From Alphaproteobacteria bacterium (GTDB taxonomy: Bacteria > Pseudomonadota > Alphaproteobacteria > CACIAM-22H2), in the NCBI GenBank assembly GCA_017308135.1, contig JAFKFM010000011.1, positions 186,001-250,000 of the forward strand: DNA of 64,000 bases, in the 5' to 3' direction. A program made the translations under genes and the position numbers. The notes under the pieces were generated by a model. That model made no database searches. It was not told where the DNA came from and worked only from the letters and a program-made list of their open reading frames with translations. This document shows positions 35,640-45,038 of this stretch, in pieces; the first letter of the stretch is position 1, and the number at the start of each line of letters is the position of its first letter.

Positions 35640-36348
35640 TCGCCTGATCCCGGGCTTCGCGCCCAAGCTTGTCCCCACGCTGATTTCCGTTCCCGGCGTG
35701 ATTTTTTTGCTCTGCCTGTCGGGCTGGCAGTTGTCGCGCCATATCGAGCGGACGGCCGAAAACGAATTGCGCGCCGAACGCATGGCGCTGCCGCCCGAAG
35801 ATATCGATGTGGTCCTCGCCGATCCCGCGCAAGACCGCTTCCGCCGCGTGAAGACGACGGGCACGTGGTCGCACGCGCACGAGATTCATGTCTATGGCCG
35901 TTCGCAGCGCGGCAACGAAGGCTTCTACATCCTCACGCCGCTGCTGCGCGACGGGAAGCCCGCCGTCATCGTCAATCGCGGCTGGGTCGACAAGCAGCAT
36001 CAAAACGCGTCGACGCGGCCCCAAGGCCAAGTCGCCGGGCCGGTGACGGTCGAAGGCGTATTGCGCGACGAGCCGCGCCGCGGCCCGTTGATGCCCGACA
36101 ACGTGCCCGACAGGAACCAATGGTTCTGGTTCGACCTGCCTGCGATGACCAAGGCGGCGGGGCTTGCCTCGGCGCTGCCGGTCTATGTCGAGCAGGAATT
36201 GGAGCCGCGCAATCCCGGCGGCTGGCCGCTGGGCGGGCAGACGATCGCGCAATTGCCGCGCCCGCATCTGCAATACGCGTTCACCTGGTTCGCGTTGGCG
36301 ATCGCGCTGGCGGCGGTCTATTTGATTTCGCAAAGGCGCAAGCCATGA
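35632..36348 (+). CDS. surf1: SURF1 family oxidase assembly protein
   Basis: 238 residues. Two transmembrane helices at the ends flank a periplasmic domain with RRVKTTGTWSHAHEIHVYGRS, GFYILTPLL, VNRGWV and PDNVPDRNQWFWFD, the SURF1/Shy1 pattern. Needed for haem a insertion into subunit I. Stop overlaps the ATG of the carboxypeptidase gene (ATGA). Confidence 0.93.
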   Translation: MLDRLIPGFAPKLVPTLISVPGVIFLLCLSGWQLSRHIERTAENELRAERMALPPEDIDVVLADPAQDRFRRVKTTGTWSHAHEIHVYGRSQRGNEGFYILTPLLRDGKPAVIVNRGWVDKQHQNASTRPQGQVAGPVTVEGVLRDEPRRGPLMPDNVPDRNQWFWFDLPAMTKAAGLASALPVYVEQELEPRNPGGWPLGGQTIAQLPRPHLQYAFTWFALAIALAAVYLISQRRKP

Positions 36349-37835
36349 CCCCGGAAGTCGCGTACAAAGCGCTCGAAACCCGTTTCAAGCGCATGAACCT
36401 GGTCTACGACGCGATCGCGATGCTGGACTGGGACGCGGCCGCGATGATGCCCGATGGCGGGGCCAATGCCCGCGCCGATCAAGTCGCCACGCTGAAAGTG
36501 ATCGCGCACGAACAGGCGACCGATCCCGCGATGGCGGAGTTGTTCGACCAAGCCAAGCCCGCCGATCCGTGGGCGCAGGCGAATTTGCGCGAAATGCGCC
36601 GGGGCTGGCTGCACGCGACCGCCGTGCCCGGCGATCTGGTCGAAGCCAAATCCAAGGCCGTTTCCGAATGCGAGATGCGCTGGCGCACCGCGCGCAAGGA
36701 AAATGACTTCAAGGGATTGCTGCCCTATCTGCGCCGCGTGCTGGACCTGACGAAAGAGGTCGCGACGATCAAGGCCGAGAAGCTCGGCCGCACGAAATAC
36801 GACGCGCTGCTCGACGAATACGAGCCCGGCGGCTCGTCGGCCGAGATCGATGCGATCTTCGACGATCTCGCGAAATTCCTGCCCGATTTCACCCGCGCGG
36901 TGTTGGAACGCCAAGCGGCCCAACCCAAAGCCTTGCCGCTCGAAGGCCCGTTCCCGGCCGCGACGCAAAAGCAGCTCGCGCATGATTTGATGGCGAGCGT
37001 GGGTTTCGATTTCGAGCATGGGCGCCTCGACACGTCGCATCATCCCTTCTGCGGCGGCGTGCCGGACGATGTGCGTCTCACCACGCGCTGGGACGAGAAG
37101 GATTTCGCCAAAGGCCTGATGGGCGTGCTGCACGAAACCGGGCACGCGATGTACGAGCTGGGCTTGCCGCAAGCCTGGCGCAACCAGCCGGTCGGCTTCG
37201 CGCGCGGGATGAGCGTGCATGAAAGCCAGTCGCTGCTGGTCGAGATGCAGGCGAGCCGTTCCGACGCGTTCTTGCGCTATCTCGCCCCCAAGGCGGCGGC
37301 GGCTTTCGGCAAATCGGGCCCGGCCTGGACGCCGGAGAATTTCGCGCGCGTCTATCGCCGCGTGTCGCGCGGGCTGATCCGTGTGGACGCCGACGAGGTG
37401 ACGTATCCGGCGCATGTCATCCTACGCTATCGCCTGGAACGCGCGCTGATCGAAGGCCGCATGGATCTGGCCGATCTGCCGGGGGCATGGAACGAGCAGA
37501 TGCGCGAACTCGTCGGTATCGTGCCGCCGGACGATCGCGACGGCTGCTTGCAGGACATTCACTGGCCGGGCGGCTCGTGGGGCTATTTCCCGACCTATAC
37601 GCTGGGCGCCATGACCGCCGCACAGCTTTACGCCGCCGCGAAGCAAGCCGATCCGTCGATCGAGCCGTCGATCACGAAGGGCGATTTCAAGCCGCTGATG
37701 GCGTGGCTGCGCGCGAATGTCCATTCGCTCGGCTCGTCGCTGTCGGCGGGCGAATTGCTGACGCGCGCCACGGGCAAGAAACTCGATGCCGCCGTGTTCA
37801 AGGCGCATCTCAAAACGCGCTATTTGGACGGCTGA
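36345..37835 (+). CDS. Carboxypeptidase M32 (Taq type)
   Basis: 496 residues. HETGHAMYE is the HExxH zinc motif with a downstream Glu in RGMSVHESQSLLVE; HHPFCGGVPDDVRLTTR, RVDADEVTYPAHVILRY and GIVPPDDRDGCLQDIHWPGGSWGYFPTYTLG are family signatures. Releases C-terminal residues, broad specificity. The open frame extends 160 codons upstream into surf1, but the real start is ATG 36345, coupled to the surf1 stop. Confidence 0.95.
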   Translation: MTPEVAYKALETRFKRMNLVYDAIAMLDWDAAAMMPDGGANARADQVATLKVIAHEQATDPAMAELFDQAKPADPWAQANLREMRRGWLHATAVPGDLVEAKSKAVSECEMRWRTARKENDFKGLLPYLRRVLDLTKEVATIKAEKLGRTKYDALLDEYEPGGSSAEIDAIFDDLAKFLPDFTRAVLERQAAQPKALPLEGPFPAATQKQLAHDLMASVGFDFEHGRLDTSHHPFCGGVPDDVRLTTRWDEKDFAKGLMGVLHETGHAMYELGLPQAWRNQPVGFARGMSVHESQSLLVEMQASRSDAFLRYLAPKAAAAFGKSGPAWTPENFARVYRRVSRGLIRVDADEVTYPAHVILRYRLERALIEGRMDLADLPGAWNEQMRELVGIVPPDDRDGCLQDIHWPGGSWGYFPTYTLGAMTAAQLYAAAKQADPSIEPSITKGDFKPLMAWLRANVHSLGSSLSAGELLTRATGKKLDAAVFKAHLKTRYLDG

Positions 37836-37929
37836 TTCGGCGTTCCGTACCAAGGCGTTAGGCTTCCTTGCGCGCGGGTGTCTGCGGGGCTAACGTCGCG
37901 CTCCTTTCCAAGTCCGGCGGATTTCGACT

Positions 37930-39321
37930 TTGCGTTATCTCTCGACCCGCGGCGAACCGGCCGCTCTCGCTTTCGACGACGTGTTGCTCGCAGGGTTGGC
38001 GCGCGACGGCGGATTATACGTGCCCGAAACTTGGCCGCAATTCTCGGCCGCCGAATGGCGCGCCCTGCGCGGCAAGCGCTATCACGAAATCGCCTTCGCG
38101 GTGCTGAAGCCCTATGTCGGCGGGGCGATCCCCGACGCCGATTTGGCGCGGCTGACGCGCGAGGCTTACGCGAATTTCAGCCATCAGGCCGTGGCGCCGT
38201 TGAAGCAGCTCGACGCCAATCTGTGGACGTTGGAGCTGTTCCACGGCCCCACGCTCGCCTTCAAGGATTACGCGCTGCAGCTCGTCGGCAAGCTGTTCGA
38301 TTACGTGCTGGCGAAGAAGGGCCGGCGCATCACCATCGTCGGCGCCACCTCGGGCGATACGGGGCCCGCCGGGATCGCGGCGGTCGCGGGGTCGAAGCAT
38401 ATCGACATCGTCGTGTTGCATCCCAATGGGCGCACCTCGCCCGTGCAACGCCGTCAGATGACGACGGTGCTGGACGCGAACGTCCATAACGTGGCGCTCG
38501 AGGGCAATTTCGACGATTGCCAGGATCTGGTGAAGGCGCTGTTCGGCGATCTCGAATTTCGCGATCGCTATAACTTGTCGGCGATCAACTCGATCAACTG
38601 GGCGCGCATCGCGGGCCAGATCGTCTATTACGTCCATGCCGCCTTGGCGCTGGGCGCGCCCGATCGCGCCGTGTCGTTCTGCGTGCCGACGGGCAATTTC
38701 GGCAATGTGCTGGCGGCCGACGCCGCGCGCCGCATGGGCCTGCCGATCGAACGTCTGGTCGTCGCGACCAATCGCAACGACATCGTCGCGCGCACCATCC
38801 TGACCGGCACGATGGCGCTGGAAAGCGTCGCGCCGACCATCACGCCGTCGATGGATATCCAGGTCTCGTCGAATTTCGAACGCTTGGTGTTCGAGCTTGC
38901 GGGCCGCGACGGCCGCGCGACGGCCGCGATGATGACCGAGTTCCGCCAATCGGGGAAACTCGCCTTCCCGCAAGGCATGCAAGGCGCGCTCGCCGACGGC
39001 TTCGACGCGGGTGCGGCGTCCGAAGCCGAAACGCTCAACACCATCGCCAAGATGCGTCTGACGACGGGCGAGATCGTCGATCCGCACACCGCCGTCGCCA
39101 TCCATGTCGCGCAGCGCGCCAGATCCGAGGCGCCGATCGTCGTCGCCTCGACCGCGCATCCGGCGAAATTCCCCGACGCGGTCGAAAAGGCGACGGGGAT
39201 TCGTCCCGCGTTGCCCGACTTCCTCGCCGATCTGTTCGAACGCGAGGAACGCGTCGATATCCTCCCCAACGACGCCGCGACGTTGAAGAAATACGTCGCC
39301 GCCCACGCGAAGGCCCAATGA
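37930..39321 (+). CDS. thrC: Threonine synthase
   Basis: 463 residues of the PLP fold-type II family. FHGPTLAFKDYALQL has the PLP lysine, GATSGDTGPAGIAAVAG binds the phosphate, and SAINSINWARIAGQIVYY is conserved in type-2 threonine synthases. Converts O-phosphohomoserine to threonine. The start is TTG at 37930, giving the family N-terminus LRYLSTRGEPAALAFDDVLLAG. thrB, making the substrate, is at 45 kb. Overlaps the M16 peptidase start (ATGA). Confidence 0.95.
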   Translation: MRYLSTRGEPAALAFDDVLLAGLARDGGLYVPETWPQFSAAEWRALRGKRYHEIAFAVLKPYVGGAIPDADLARLTREAYANFSHQAVAPLKQLDANLWTLELFHGPTLAFKDYALQLVGKLFDYVLAKKGRRITIVGATSGDTGPAGIAAVAGSKHIDIVVLHPNGRTSPVQRRQMTTVLDANVHNVALEGNFDDCQDLVKALFGDLEFRDRYNLSAINSINWARIAGQIVYYVHAALALGAPDRAVSFCVPTGNFGNVLAADAARRMGLPIERLVVATNRNDIVARTILTGTMALESVAPTITPSMDIQVSSNFERLVFELAGRDGRATAAMMTEFRQSGKLAFPQGMQGALADGFDAGAASEAETLNTIAKMRLTTGEIVDPHTAVAIHVAQRARSEAPIVVASTAHPAKFPDAVEKATGIRPALPDFLADLFEREERVDILPNDAATLKKYVAAHAKAQ

Positions 39322-40577
39322 CCATCCGCATCACCACGCTGCCCAGCGGTTTGCGCGTCGCCACCGATACGATGTCGCAAGTCGAAACCGCGTCCGTCGG
39401 TGTTTATGTGGGGGCGGGGACACGCCACGAAAGCCCGGCGCTCAACGGTGCAGCGCATATGCTCGAGCATATGGCGTTCAAGGGCACGGCCACGCGCGAC
39501 GCGAAAGCGATCGCGGAGGAGATCGAGGCCGTCGGCGCTTTCATGAACGCGCATACGGGGCGCGAACAGACCGCCTATTACGTCAAATGCCTGAAGGAAG
39601 ACACGGGCCTCGCGCTCGATATTCTGTCGGACGTCTATCTGCGCTCGGTCTACGATCCCGCCGAGTTCGAGCGCGAACGCGGCGTGATTTTGCAGGAGCT
39701 CGGCCAGGTCGAAGACACGCCCGACGACGTGATTTTCGACCGCTTCCACGAAACCGCCTATCCGGGCCAAGCGCTTGGCCGGCCGGTGCTGGGTGACGCG
39801 AACACGATCCGCACCATGGCGCGCGACGCGGCAATCGCGTGGCGCAAATCGGCCTACGCGCCCAGCAACACGATCGTCGTCGCGGCGGGCAATCTCGACG
39901 CCGAGACGTTCGACGCGGAAGTCGCCAAGCTGTTCGGCGATTGGACGGGCGACGCCAAGCTGGTCGAGGAGCCCGCGCGTTACGCAGGCGGCGAGTTCCG
40001 CGACGACGGCGATCTCGAACAGGCGCATCTCGTGCTCGGCTTCCCCGGTGTCGGCCTTGCCGATCCCGATTACTGGCCCGTGCAGGTGCTGGCGACGATT
40101 CTGGGCGGGGGCATGTCCTCGCGCCTGTTCCAGGAAATCCGCGAGCGGCGCGGCCTCGCCTATTCGGTCTCGGCGCATGCCGCGTCCTACATGGATGGCG
40201 GCGTGTTCGATATCTATACGGGCACGGGCGAAACAGAGATGGCGGAGCTCATCCCCGCGCTCGTGTCCGAATTGCGCGGCGCCTTCGCCGTGCCCGGCGA
40301 CGCCGAAATCCGCCGTGCCAAGGCGCAGATGAAGGCCGGGCTGTTGATGTCGCTGGAAAGCACCAATGCGCGCATGGACGCGCTGGGCTCGAACCTGCTG
40401 GTCTATGGCCGCGACGTGACGCCGGAAGAAGTGTCGCGCAAGGTCGAAGCCGTGGCGGCCGACGATCTGGTGCGCGTCGCGCGGCGCATCCTGACCGGCA
40501 AGCCCACGCTCGCGGCGATGGGGCCGCTCGGCAAGCTCGAATCGCTCGCGAAAATCGCGGAACGTCTGGCCGCCTAA
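39318..40577 (+). CDS. M16 family zinc peptidase (processing peptidase-like)
   Basis: 419 residues. HMLEHMAFKGT contains the inverted HxxEH zinc motif (His47, Glu50, His51) with the distal Glu in ERGVILQELGQVEDTPDD. The C-terminal half carries the inactive-like domain with RRGLAYSVSAHAASYMDGG. This is the alphaproteobacterial relative of the mitochondrial processing peptidase beta subunit, usually next to thrC. Shares a CTAA stop with convergent algH. Confidence 0.93.
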   Translation: MTIRITTLPSGLRVATDTMSQVETASVGVYVGAGTRHESPALNGAAHMLEHMAFKGTATRDAKAIAEEIEAVGAFMNAHTGREQTAYYVKCLKEDTGLALDILSDVYLRSVYDPAEFERERGVILQELGQVEDTPDDVIFDRFHETAYPGQALGRPVLGDANTIRTMARDAAIAWRKSAYAPSNTIVVAAGNLDAETFDAEVAKLFGDWTGDAKLVEEPARYAGGEFRDDGDLEQAHLVLGFPGVGLADPDYWPVQVLATILGGGMSSRLFQEIRERRGLAYSVSAHAASYMDGGVFDIYTGTGETEMAELIPALVSELRGAFAVPGDAEIRRAKAQMKAGLLMSLESTNARMDALGSNLLVYGRDVTPEEVSRKVEAVAADDLVRVARRILTGKPTLAAMGPLGKLESLAKIAERLAA

Positions 40578-41158
40578 GCGTGGCCCGCTTCGCCCGACAG
40601 GAAACTGGGATGGGCACCGGCCTTCATCAGCGCGCGATGCCATTTCGTGTCGAGATCGGCGTCGAACACGATGTCGTCGTCGACCGGCACGGTCAGCCAC
40701 CCGTTGCCGGTCAACTCGCCTTCCAGCTGGCCCGGGCCCCAATTGGCGTAACCCAAGGCGAGCAGCGACCGGCGCGGGCCGTCGCCCTGCGCCATCGCTT
40801 TCAGAATATCGACCGTCGCGGTCAGTGCGATGCCGTCCTGCACGCGCATCGTGCCGTCCTGCATGTAGTCGTCGGAATGCAGCACGAAGCCGCGCCCGGA
40901 TTCGACCGGGCCGCCGGTGCGCATGCGGATCGCCTTGGCACCGGACGCCGCCTTGATGTCGAGCTGGTCCAGAAGATCGGGGAAGGTCAGCTGCGTGAAC
41001 GGCTTGTTGATGACCAAGCCCATCGCGCCGTCCTTCGTGTGGGCGCACATATAAATGACCGTTCGCGCGAAACGCGGATCGGGCATGCCGGGCATGGCGA
41101 CAAGCAAATGCCCGGCGAAGAACGTGGGGATCTCGACGCGGCTCTTTCCCATGACCAT
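40574..41158 (-). CDS. algH: YqgE/AlgH family protein
   Basis: 194 residues of the DUF179 family: FFAGHLLVAMPGMPDPRFARTVIYMC, GAMGLVINKP, TGGPVESGRGFVLHSDDY and LALGYANWGPGQLEGELTGNGWL are the conserved blocks. AlgH was described as affecting alginate regulation in Pseudomonas, but the biochemical role is unsettled. Divergent from the dsbD-like gene with 11 bp between starts. Confidence 0.92.
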   Translation of the reverse strand: MVMGKSRVEIPTFFAGHLLVAMPGMPDPRFARTVIYMCAHTKDGAMGLVINKPFTQLTFPDLLDQLDIKAASGAKAIRMRTGGPVESGRGFVLHSDDYMQDGTMRVQDGIALTATVDILKAMAQGDGPRRSLLALGYANWGPGQLEGELTGNGWLTVPVDDDIVFDADLDTKWHRALMKAGAHPSFLSGEAGHA

Positions 41159-41169
41159 ATTAGACTAGC

Positions 41170-43272
41170 ATGAAAACGCCGCGTTTACAGGTGGGGTCGG
41201 TGTTCCGTTACGCGCGACGCATCGCCGTGGCGCTGGGGTTTGCCGCGCTGATTGTGGGAAATAGCGGCATCGCATCCGCGCAGGAAAGCGACTGGGTGCG
41301 GCATAAGGAAATTTCGCTGCGCCTCGTTTCCGGCAGTGCGGCGTCGGGCGAGGGCGGGGCGTTGCGCCTCGGCCTTGAAATGCGAATGGCGCCGGGGTGG
41401 AAAACCTATTGGCGCTCGCCGGGCGATGCGGGCCTGCCGCCGACGATCGATTGGACGGGATCGGCGAATTTCACCGACGCGAATTTGCGCTTTCCCGCCC
41501 CGCATCGTTTCACCTTGTTCGATCTGGAGACGTTCGGCTATGGCGGCACGGTGATTCTGCCGATCGCCGCGCGCAGCGAAGGCGCCGGTGAAACGCGGGT
41601 GCGTGCGGCCGTGGACGTGTTGGTCTGCGAGAATCTCTGCATCCCTTATCGCGCCGATTTGGCGCTGGACCTGCCGGCGGGAAGCCAAGCGCCGACCGCG
41701 CATACGCACGAAATCGCGCGTTACGAATCCGCGATCCCGCAGATCGACAAGGACGGGCGCGGCGTCAACGGCATCGCCATCGAAAGCGCGGCGTTCCGCG
41801 ACGGGCCGCAAGCAGCACTGGTGGTGCGCGCCAGCGCCAATCCGCGTTTCGAGGCGCCTGATCTGTTCGTCGAAGCGCAAGAAGGCTGGCGTTTCGCCAA
41901 GCCCGAAATCGCCTTCGTCGATGGCGGGCGATACGCCACGCTGACCTTCGCCGCGACCGGCGACAAATCGGCGGCGAAACTCGACGGCACGGCCGCGACG
42001 CTCACGCTCGTCGATGGCCAGCGCGCGATCGAGCGCCTGCTGACGCTGGGCGTCGCACCGCCGGCCCCCGTGTTCACCGGCTCTTTCGCCGCGATCCTGG
42101 CGATCGCCTTGCTCGGCGGCTTGATCCTCAACCTGATGCCTTGCGTGCTGCCGGTGCTGGCGATGAAGCTCGCGGGTGTGGCGGCGTTGGGCGGCGCCGG
42201 TCCACGCAAGCTGCGCATCGCGTTCCTGGCCACATCGGCTGGCATCGTCGTGTCGTTCTTAATTCTGGCGGGCGCGTTGATCGCGCTGAAGCTGGGCGGC
42301 GAGACGATCGGCTGGGGCCTCCAATTCCAGATGCCGTGGTTCCTGGCGGGGATGGCGCTGATCGTCACGCTGTTCGCAGCGAATCTCTGGGGCTTGTTCG
42401 AAATTCCGTTGCCGCGTGCGTTGGCCGATCGCGCCGATGCGGGCTCGGCCGCCGGGTCCTTCGCGACGGGCATGTTCGCGACATTGTTGGCCACGCCTTG
42501 CTCGGCGCCGTTCGTCGGCACCGCCGTCGGTTTCGCGCTGGCGCGCGGGCCCGTCGAAATCGTGTCGATCTTCGCGGCATTGGGAATCGGCTTGGCGCTG
42601 CCTTATCTCGCCGTCGCCGCATTCCCTTCGGCCGCGCGCATCCTGCCGCGCCCGGGCCCGTGGATTCTCAAACTGCGCGCCGTGCTCGGCGTGGCGCTCG
42701 CGGGCACGGCCTTGTGGCTCGTTTGGGTGCTGGCGAGCCAAGCGGGCGAGACGGCCGCCGCCGCGTTGGGTTTCGTGCTCGGCGCCGTGGTGTTCGGCTT
42801 GTGGCTGGTGCGCGGGCTCGAACGCAGCCAGGCGCGGCCGTTGCTGTTGGCGGCCGGGGCGGTGTTCGCCATTGCCTTGCCGTTGCGCTTCGCCGAAACG
42901 CCCACCGCGATCGCGGCCGACGAAACGATTTCCTGGCGCGAATTCGACCGCGCGGCGATCGACGCGGCGGTGCGCGACGGCAAGATCGTGTTCGTCGACG
43001 TGACCGCCGAGTGGTGCGTGACCTGTCAGGTCAATAAGCGCTTGGTCATCGACCGGGGCCGGGTCGCCAAGGCGCTGTCGGACGGCACGGCGATTCCGAT
43101 GCGCGCCGACTGGACGCGCCCCGATCCGCGCATCGCCGCGTATCTGGCCGAATTCGGTCGCTACGGTATTCCCTTCAACGCGGTCTACGGACCCGCGGCC
43201 GCCGGCGGCGCGCCCCTACCCGAATTATTGAGCGAAGACGCGGTTTTGGCGGCCTTCGCCAAAGCGAAATAA
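41170..43272 (+). CDS. DsbD/ScsB-like thiol:disulfide interchange protein
   Basis: 700 residues in three parts. After a signal peptide (IAVALGFAALIVGNSGIASA), residues ~30-290 form a periplasmic DsbD-N/ScsB-alpha-like domain with CENLC. Residues ~300-570 carry eight hydrophobic helices with the conserved NLMPCVLPVLAMK and TPCSAPF cysteines of the DsbD electron-transfer domain. The C-terminal thioredoxin fold has TAEWCVTCQVNKR (CVTC). Moves reducing power from cytosolic thioredoxin to periplasmic thiols. The next gene is a peroxiredoxin. Confidence 0.9.
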   Translation: MKTPRLQVGSVFRYARRIAVALGFAALIVGNSGIASAQESDWVRHKEISLRLVSGSAASGEGGALRLGLEMRMAPGWKTYWRSPGDAGLPPTIDWTGSANFTDANLRFPAPHRFTLFDLETFGYGGTVILPIAARSEGAGETRVRAAVDVLVCENLCIPYRADLALDLPAGSQAPTAHTHEIARYESAIPQIDKDGRGVNGIAIESAAFRDGPQAALVVRASANPRFEAPDLFVEAQEGWRFAKPEIAFVDGGRYATLTFAATGDKSAAKLDGTAATLTLVDGQRAIERLLTLGVAPPAPVFTGSFAAILAIALLGGLILNLMPCVLPVLAMKLAGVAALGGAGPRKLRIAFLATSAGIVVSFLILAGALIALKLGGETIGWGLQFQMPWFLAGMALIVTLFAANLWGLFEIPLPRALADRADAGSAAGSFATGMFATLLATPCSAPFVGTAVGFALARGPVEIVSIFAALGIGLALPYLAVAAFPSAARILPRPGPWILKLRAVLGVALAGTALWLVWVLASQAGETAAAALGFVLGAVVFGLWLVRGLERSQARPLLLAAGAVFAIALPLRFAETPTAIAADETISWREFDRAAIDAAVRDGKIVFVDVTAEWCVTCQVNKRLVIDRGRVAKALSDGTAIPMRADWTRPDPRIAAYLAEFGRYGIPFNAVYGPAAAGGAPLPELLSEDAVLAAFAKAK

Positions 43273-43285
43273 TCCCCCACACGCG

Positions 43286-43307
43286 GCCGGGTTGCTTTCC
43301 GCCCGGC
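43286..43307 (+). terminator. Weak terminator-like hairpin after the dsbD-like gene
   Basis: GCCGGG / CCCGGC, a 6-bp stem with a 10-nt loop, followed by TTGGATTTA, which is only a weak U tract. It lies between the reductase and peroxiredoxin genes; read-through seems possible. Confidence 0.3.
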
Positions 43308-43356
43308 TTGGATTTACATCCTTCGCACCCAACCCAAAACGACCGGAGACGGCTCG

Positions 43357-43842
43357 ATGACCATCAAGGCAGGCGACAAGATCCCGTCCGTGAAACTGCG
43401 TCATATGACGAAGGACGGCGTGAAGGAAATCACGACCGACGAGATCTTCAAGGGCAAGAAGGTCGCGATCTTCGGCCTGCCCGGCGCGTTCACGCCGACC
43501 TGCTCGGCCAAGCATCTGCCCGGCTATCTCGCCAATTTCGACAAGTTCAAGGAGAAGGGCGTCGATACGATCGTCTGCATCTCCGTGAACGACTCGTTCG
43601 TCATGGACGCCTGGGGCAAGAGCCAGAACGTGGCCGACAAGGTTCTGATGGTCGCCGACGGCAACGCGGAATTCGCCAAGGCCCTGGGCATCGAGATGGA
43701 CGGCACGGGCTACGGCATGGGCCTGCGCATGAAGCGCTTCTCGGCCTATGTCGTCGACGGCGACGTGAAGGCGTTCAACCTGGAAAAGCCGGGTGCCTTC
43801 GAAGTCTCGAACGCCGAGACGATGCTGACGCAAGTCAACTAA
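43357..43842 (+). CDS. Peroxiredoxin, Prx5/type II
   Basis: 161 residues. PGAFTPTCSAKHLPGY holds the peroxidatic Cys49 in the Prx5 context (TPTCS), and the C-terminal VKAFNLEKPGAFEVSNAETML matches the type II end. Reduces hydrogen and alkyl peroxides. Convergent with rnhA; a terminator lies immediately after its stop. Confidence 0.95.
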   Translation: MTIKAGDKIPSVKLRHMTKDGVKEITTDEIFKGKKVAIFGLPGAFTPTCSAKHLPGYLANFDKFKEKGVDTIVCISVNDSFVMDAWGKSQNVADKVLMVADGNAEFAKALGIEMDGTGYGMGLRMKRFSAYVVDGDVKAFNLEKPGAFEVSNAETMLTQVN

Positions 43843-43864
43843 GCGAAATTCGCTTCGTTACCGA

Positions 43865-43891
43865 AACCCCGGCGCCTCAGGCGTCGGGGTT
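43865..43891 (+). terminator. Rho-independent terminator of the peroxiredoxin gene
   Basis: AACCCCGGCGCC / GGCGTCGGGGTT, a 12-bp stem with one G-T pair and a 3-nt loop, followed by TTTTTGTTT. It lies over the last codons of the convergent rnhA gene, whose stop falls in the loop. Confidence 0.88.
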
Positions 43892-44347
43892 TTTGTTTGC
43901 CTTGAGCGTCGCGATGCCGCCGCGCGCCAGCGCGTCGGCGCGTTCGTTCTCCGGATGGCCGGCATGGCCCTTGATCCAGCGCCATTCCACGTCGTGGGGC
44001 TTGGCCGCTTCCAGCAGCGCCTGCCACAGATCGACGTTCTTCACCGGCTTCTTGTCGGCGGTTTTCCAGCCCGACCGTTTCCAGCCATGGACCCACTTCG
44101 TGATGCCGTCGCGCACATAGACGCTGTCGGTCCACACGCGCACTTGCGCGGGGCGTTTGAGGGCCTTGAGCCCTTCGATCGCCGCCATCAACTCCATGCG
44201 GTTATTGGTCGTCGGCGTTTCGCCGCCGGAAAGTTCCTTCTCCACGCCGCGAAAACGCAAGATCGCCCCCCAGCCGCCGGGGCCGGGATTGCCCGAGCAC
44301 GCGCCGTCGGTGAAAATCTCGACGAGGTTTGCGTCGTCTTCGCTCAC
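43877..44347 (-). CDS. rnhA: Ribonuclease HI
   Basis: 156 residues. [19 protein letters not shown] (first catalytic Asp), [13 protein letters not shown] (Glu), [15 protein letters not shown] (Asp) and [15 protein letters not shown] (His and final Asp) are the complete RNase HI active site. Cleaves RNA in RNA-DNA hybrids. GTG at 44347 overlaps the stop of the SIMPL gene (GTGA). Last gene of the ispH operon. Confidence 0.96.
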   Translation of the reverse strand: MSEDDANLVEIFTDGACSGNPGPGGWGAILRFRGVEKELSGGETPTTNNRMELMAAIEGLKALKRPAQVRVWTDSVYVRDGITKWVHGWKRSGWKTADKKPVKNVDLWQALLEAAKPHDVEWRWIKGHAGHPENERADALARGGIATLKANKNPDA

Positions 44348-45027
44348 TTCGCTTCCAGCAAGACGTCGGCCTCGACCGAGACGCGCACCGTGGCGCGGCC
44401 GGGTTCGGCGGAAGGGGCGGGGGCCGAATCGGCCGACGCCATCGCCGGGGCGGCGCGCATCATCACGGGGCGCATCGGCGGCTGTTCGTTGACCGCGCCG
44501 ACGCGGATCGCGCGATAGCCCGCGATCTTCATATTGAGCGCGTCGGCCGCACTGGCGGCACGCGCCTGCACGCGGGCGAGCGCTTCGCGCGTCAACACGT
44601 CTTCGGCCGCGCGCGCCGTCTCGCGGCGCAGATCGAAACGCATGCCCGACATGGCAAGTCCCGCTTCCTGCAAGCCGCCGGCGAGCGCGGTCACGGACGC
44701 GAAATCGGTCCCGGAGATTTCCAGCGTTGCCGCCCCGCGCCAGCGGCGCGGCTGGCCTTGCGGGCGTTCCTCGCTGGTCCAATAGCCGCCGGTTTCGACC
44801 TCCACGCCCTGCACCGCTTTGGCGCGCGCGAGTGCCGCATCCATGCGCTTGTTGATCTCGGCCTGCACGGCCGCGGCATTCGGCGCGGTCGCCTCGGCGC
44901 GCAAGGACACGAACAGCTTGTCCTGCGGCACCGCGCGTTCGGCACTTTCGCCCAGCGTCAGCACGGTCGGCTCGGCCGCCAAAACGGGGGTGGCGATCAA
45001 CAACAGAGCGATCAAAGCGGCGCGCAT
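44344..45027 (-). CDS. SIMPL domain (DUF541) periplasmic protein
   Basis: 227 residues. Signal peptide ([14 protein letters not shown]), then [52 protein letters not shown] and [24 protein letters not shown], the SIMPL/DUF541 pattern. Members are small oligomeric periplasmic proteins of unclear role, sometimes linked to oxidative stress. GAAGGAG precedes ATG 45027. It sits between thrB and rnhA, which are normally adjacent in related genomes, and is coupled to rnhA. Confidence 0.82.
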   Translation of the reverse strand: MRAALIALLLIATPVLAAEPTVLTLGESAERAVPQDKLFVSLRAEATAPNAAAVQAEINKRMDAALARAKAVQGVEVETGGYWTSEERPQGQPRRWRGAATLEISGTDFASVTALAGGLQEAGLAMSGMRFDLRRETARAAEDVLTREALARVQARAASAADALNMKIAGYRAIRVGAVNEQPPMRPVMMRAAPAMASADSAPAPSAEPGRATVRVSVEADVLLEAK

Positions 45028-45038
45028 TTTCGTCTCCT

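Noticed and set aside
35865-36344. N-terminal extension of the M32 carboxypeptidase
   Set aside because: It lies in surf1 in another frame; the family N-terminus begins at 36345.
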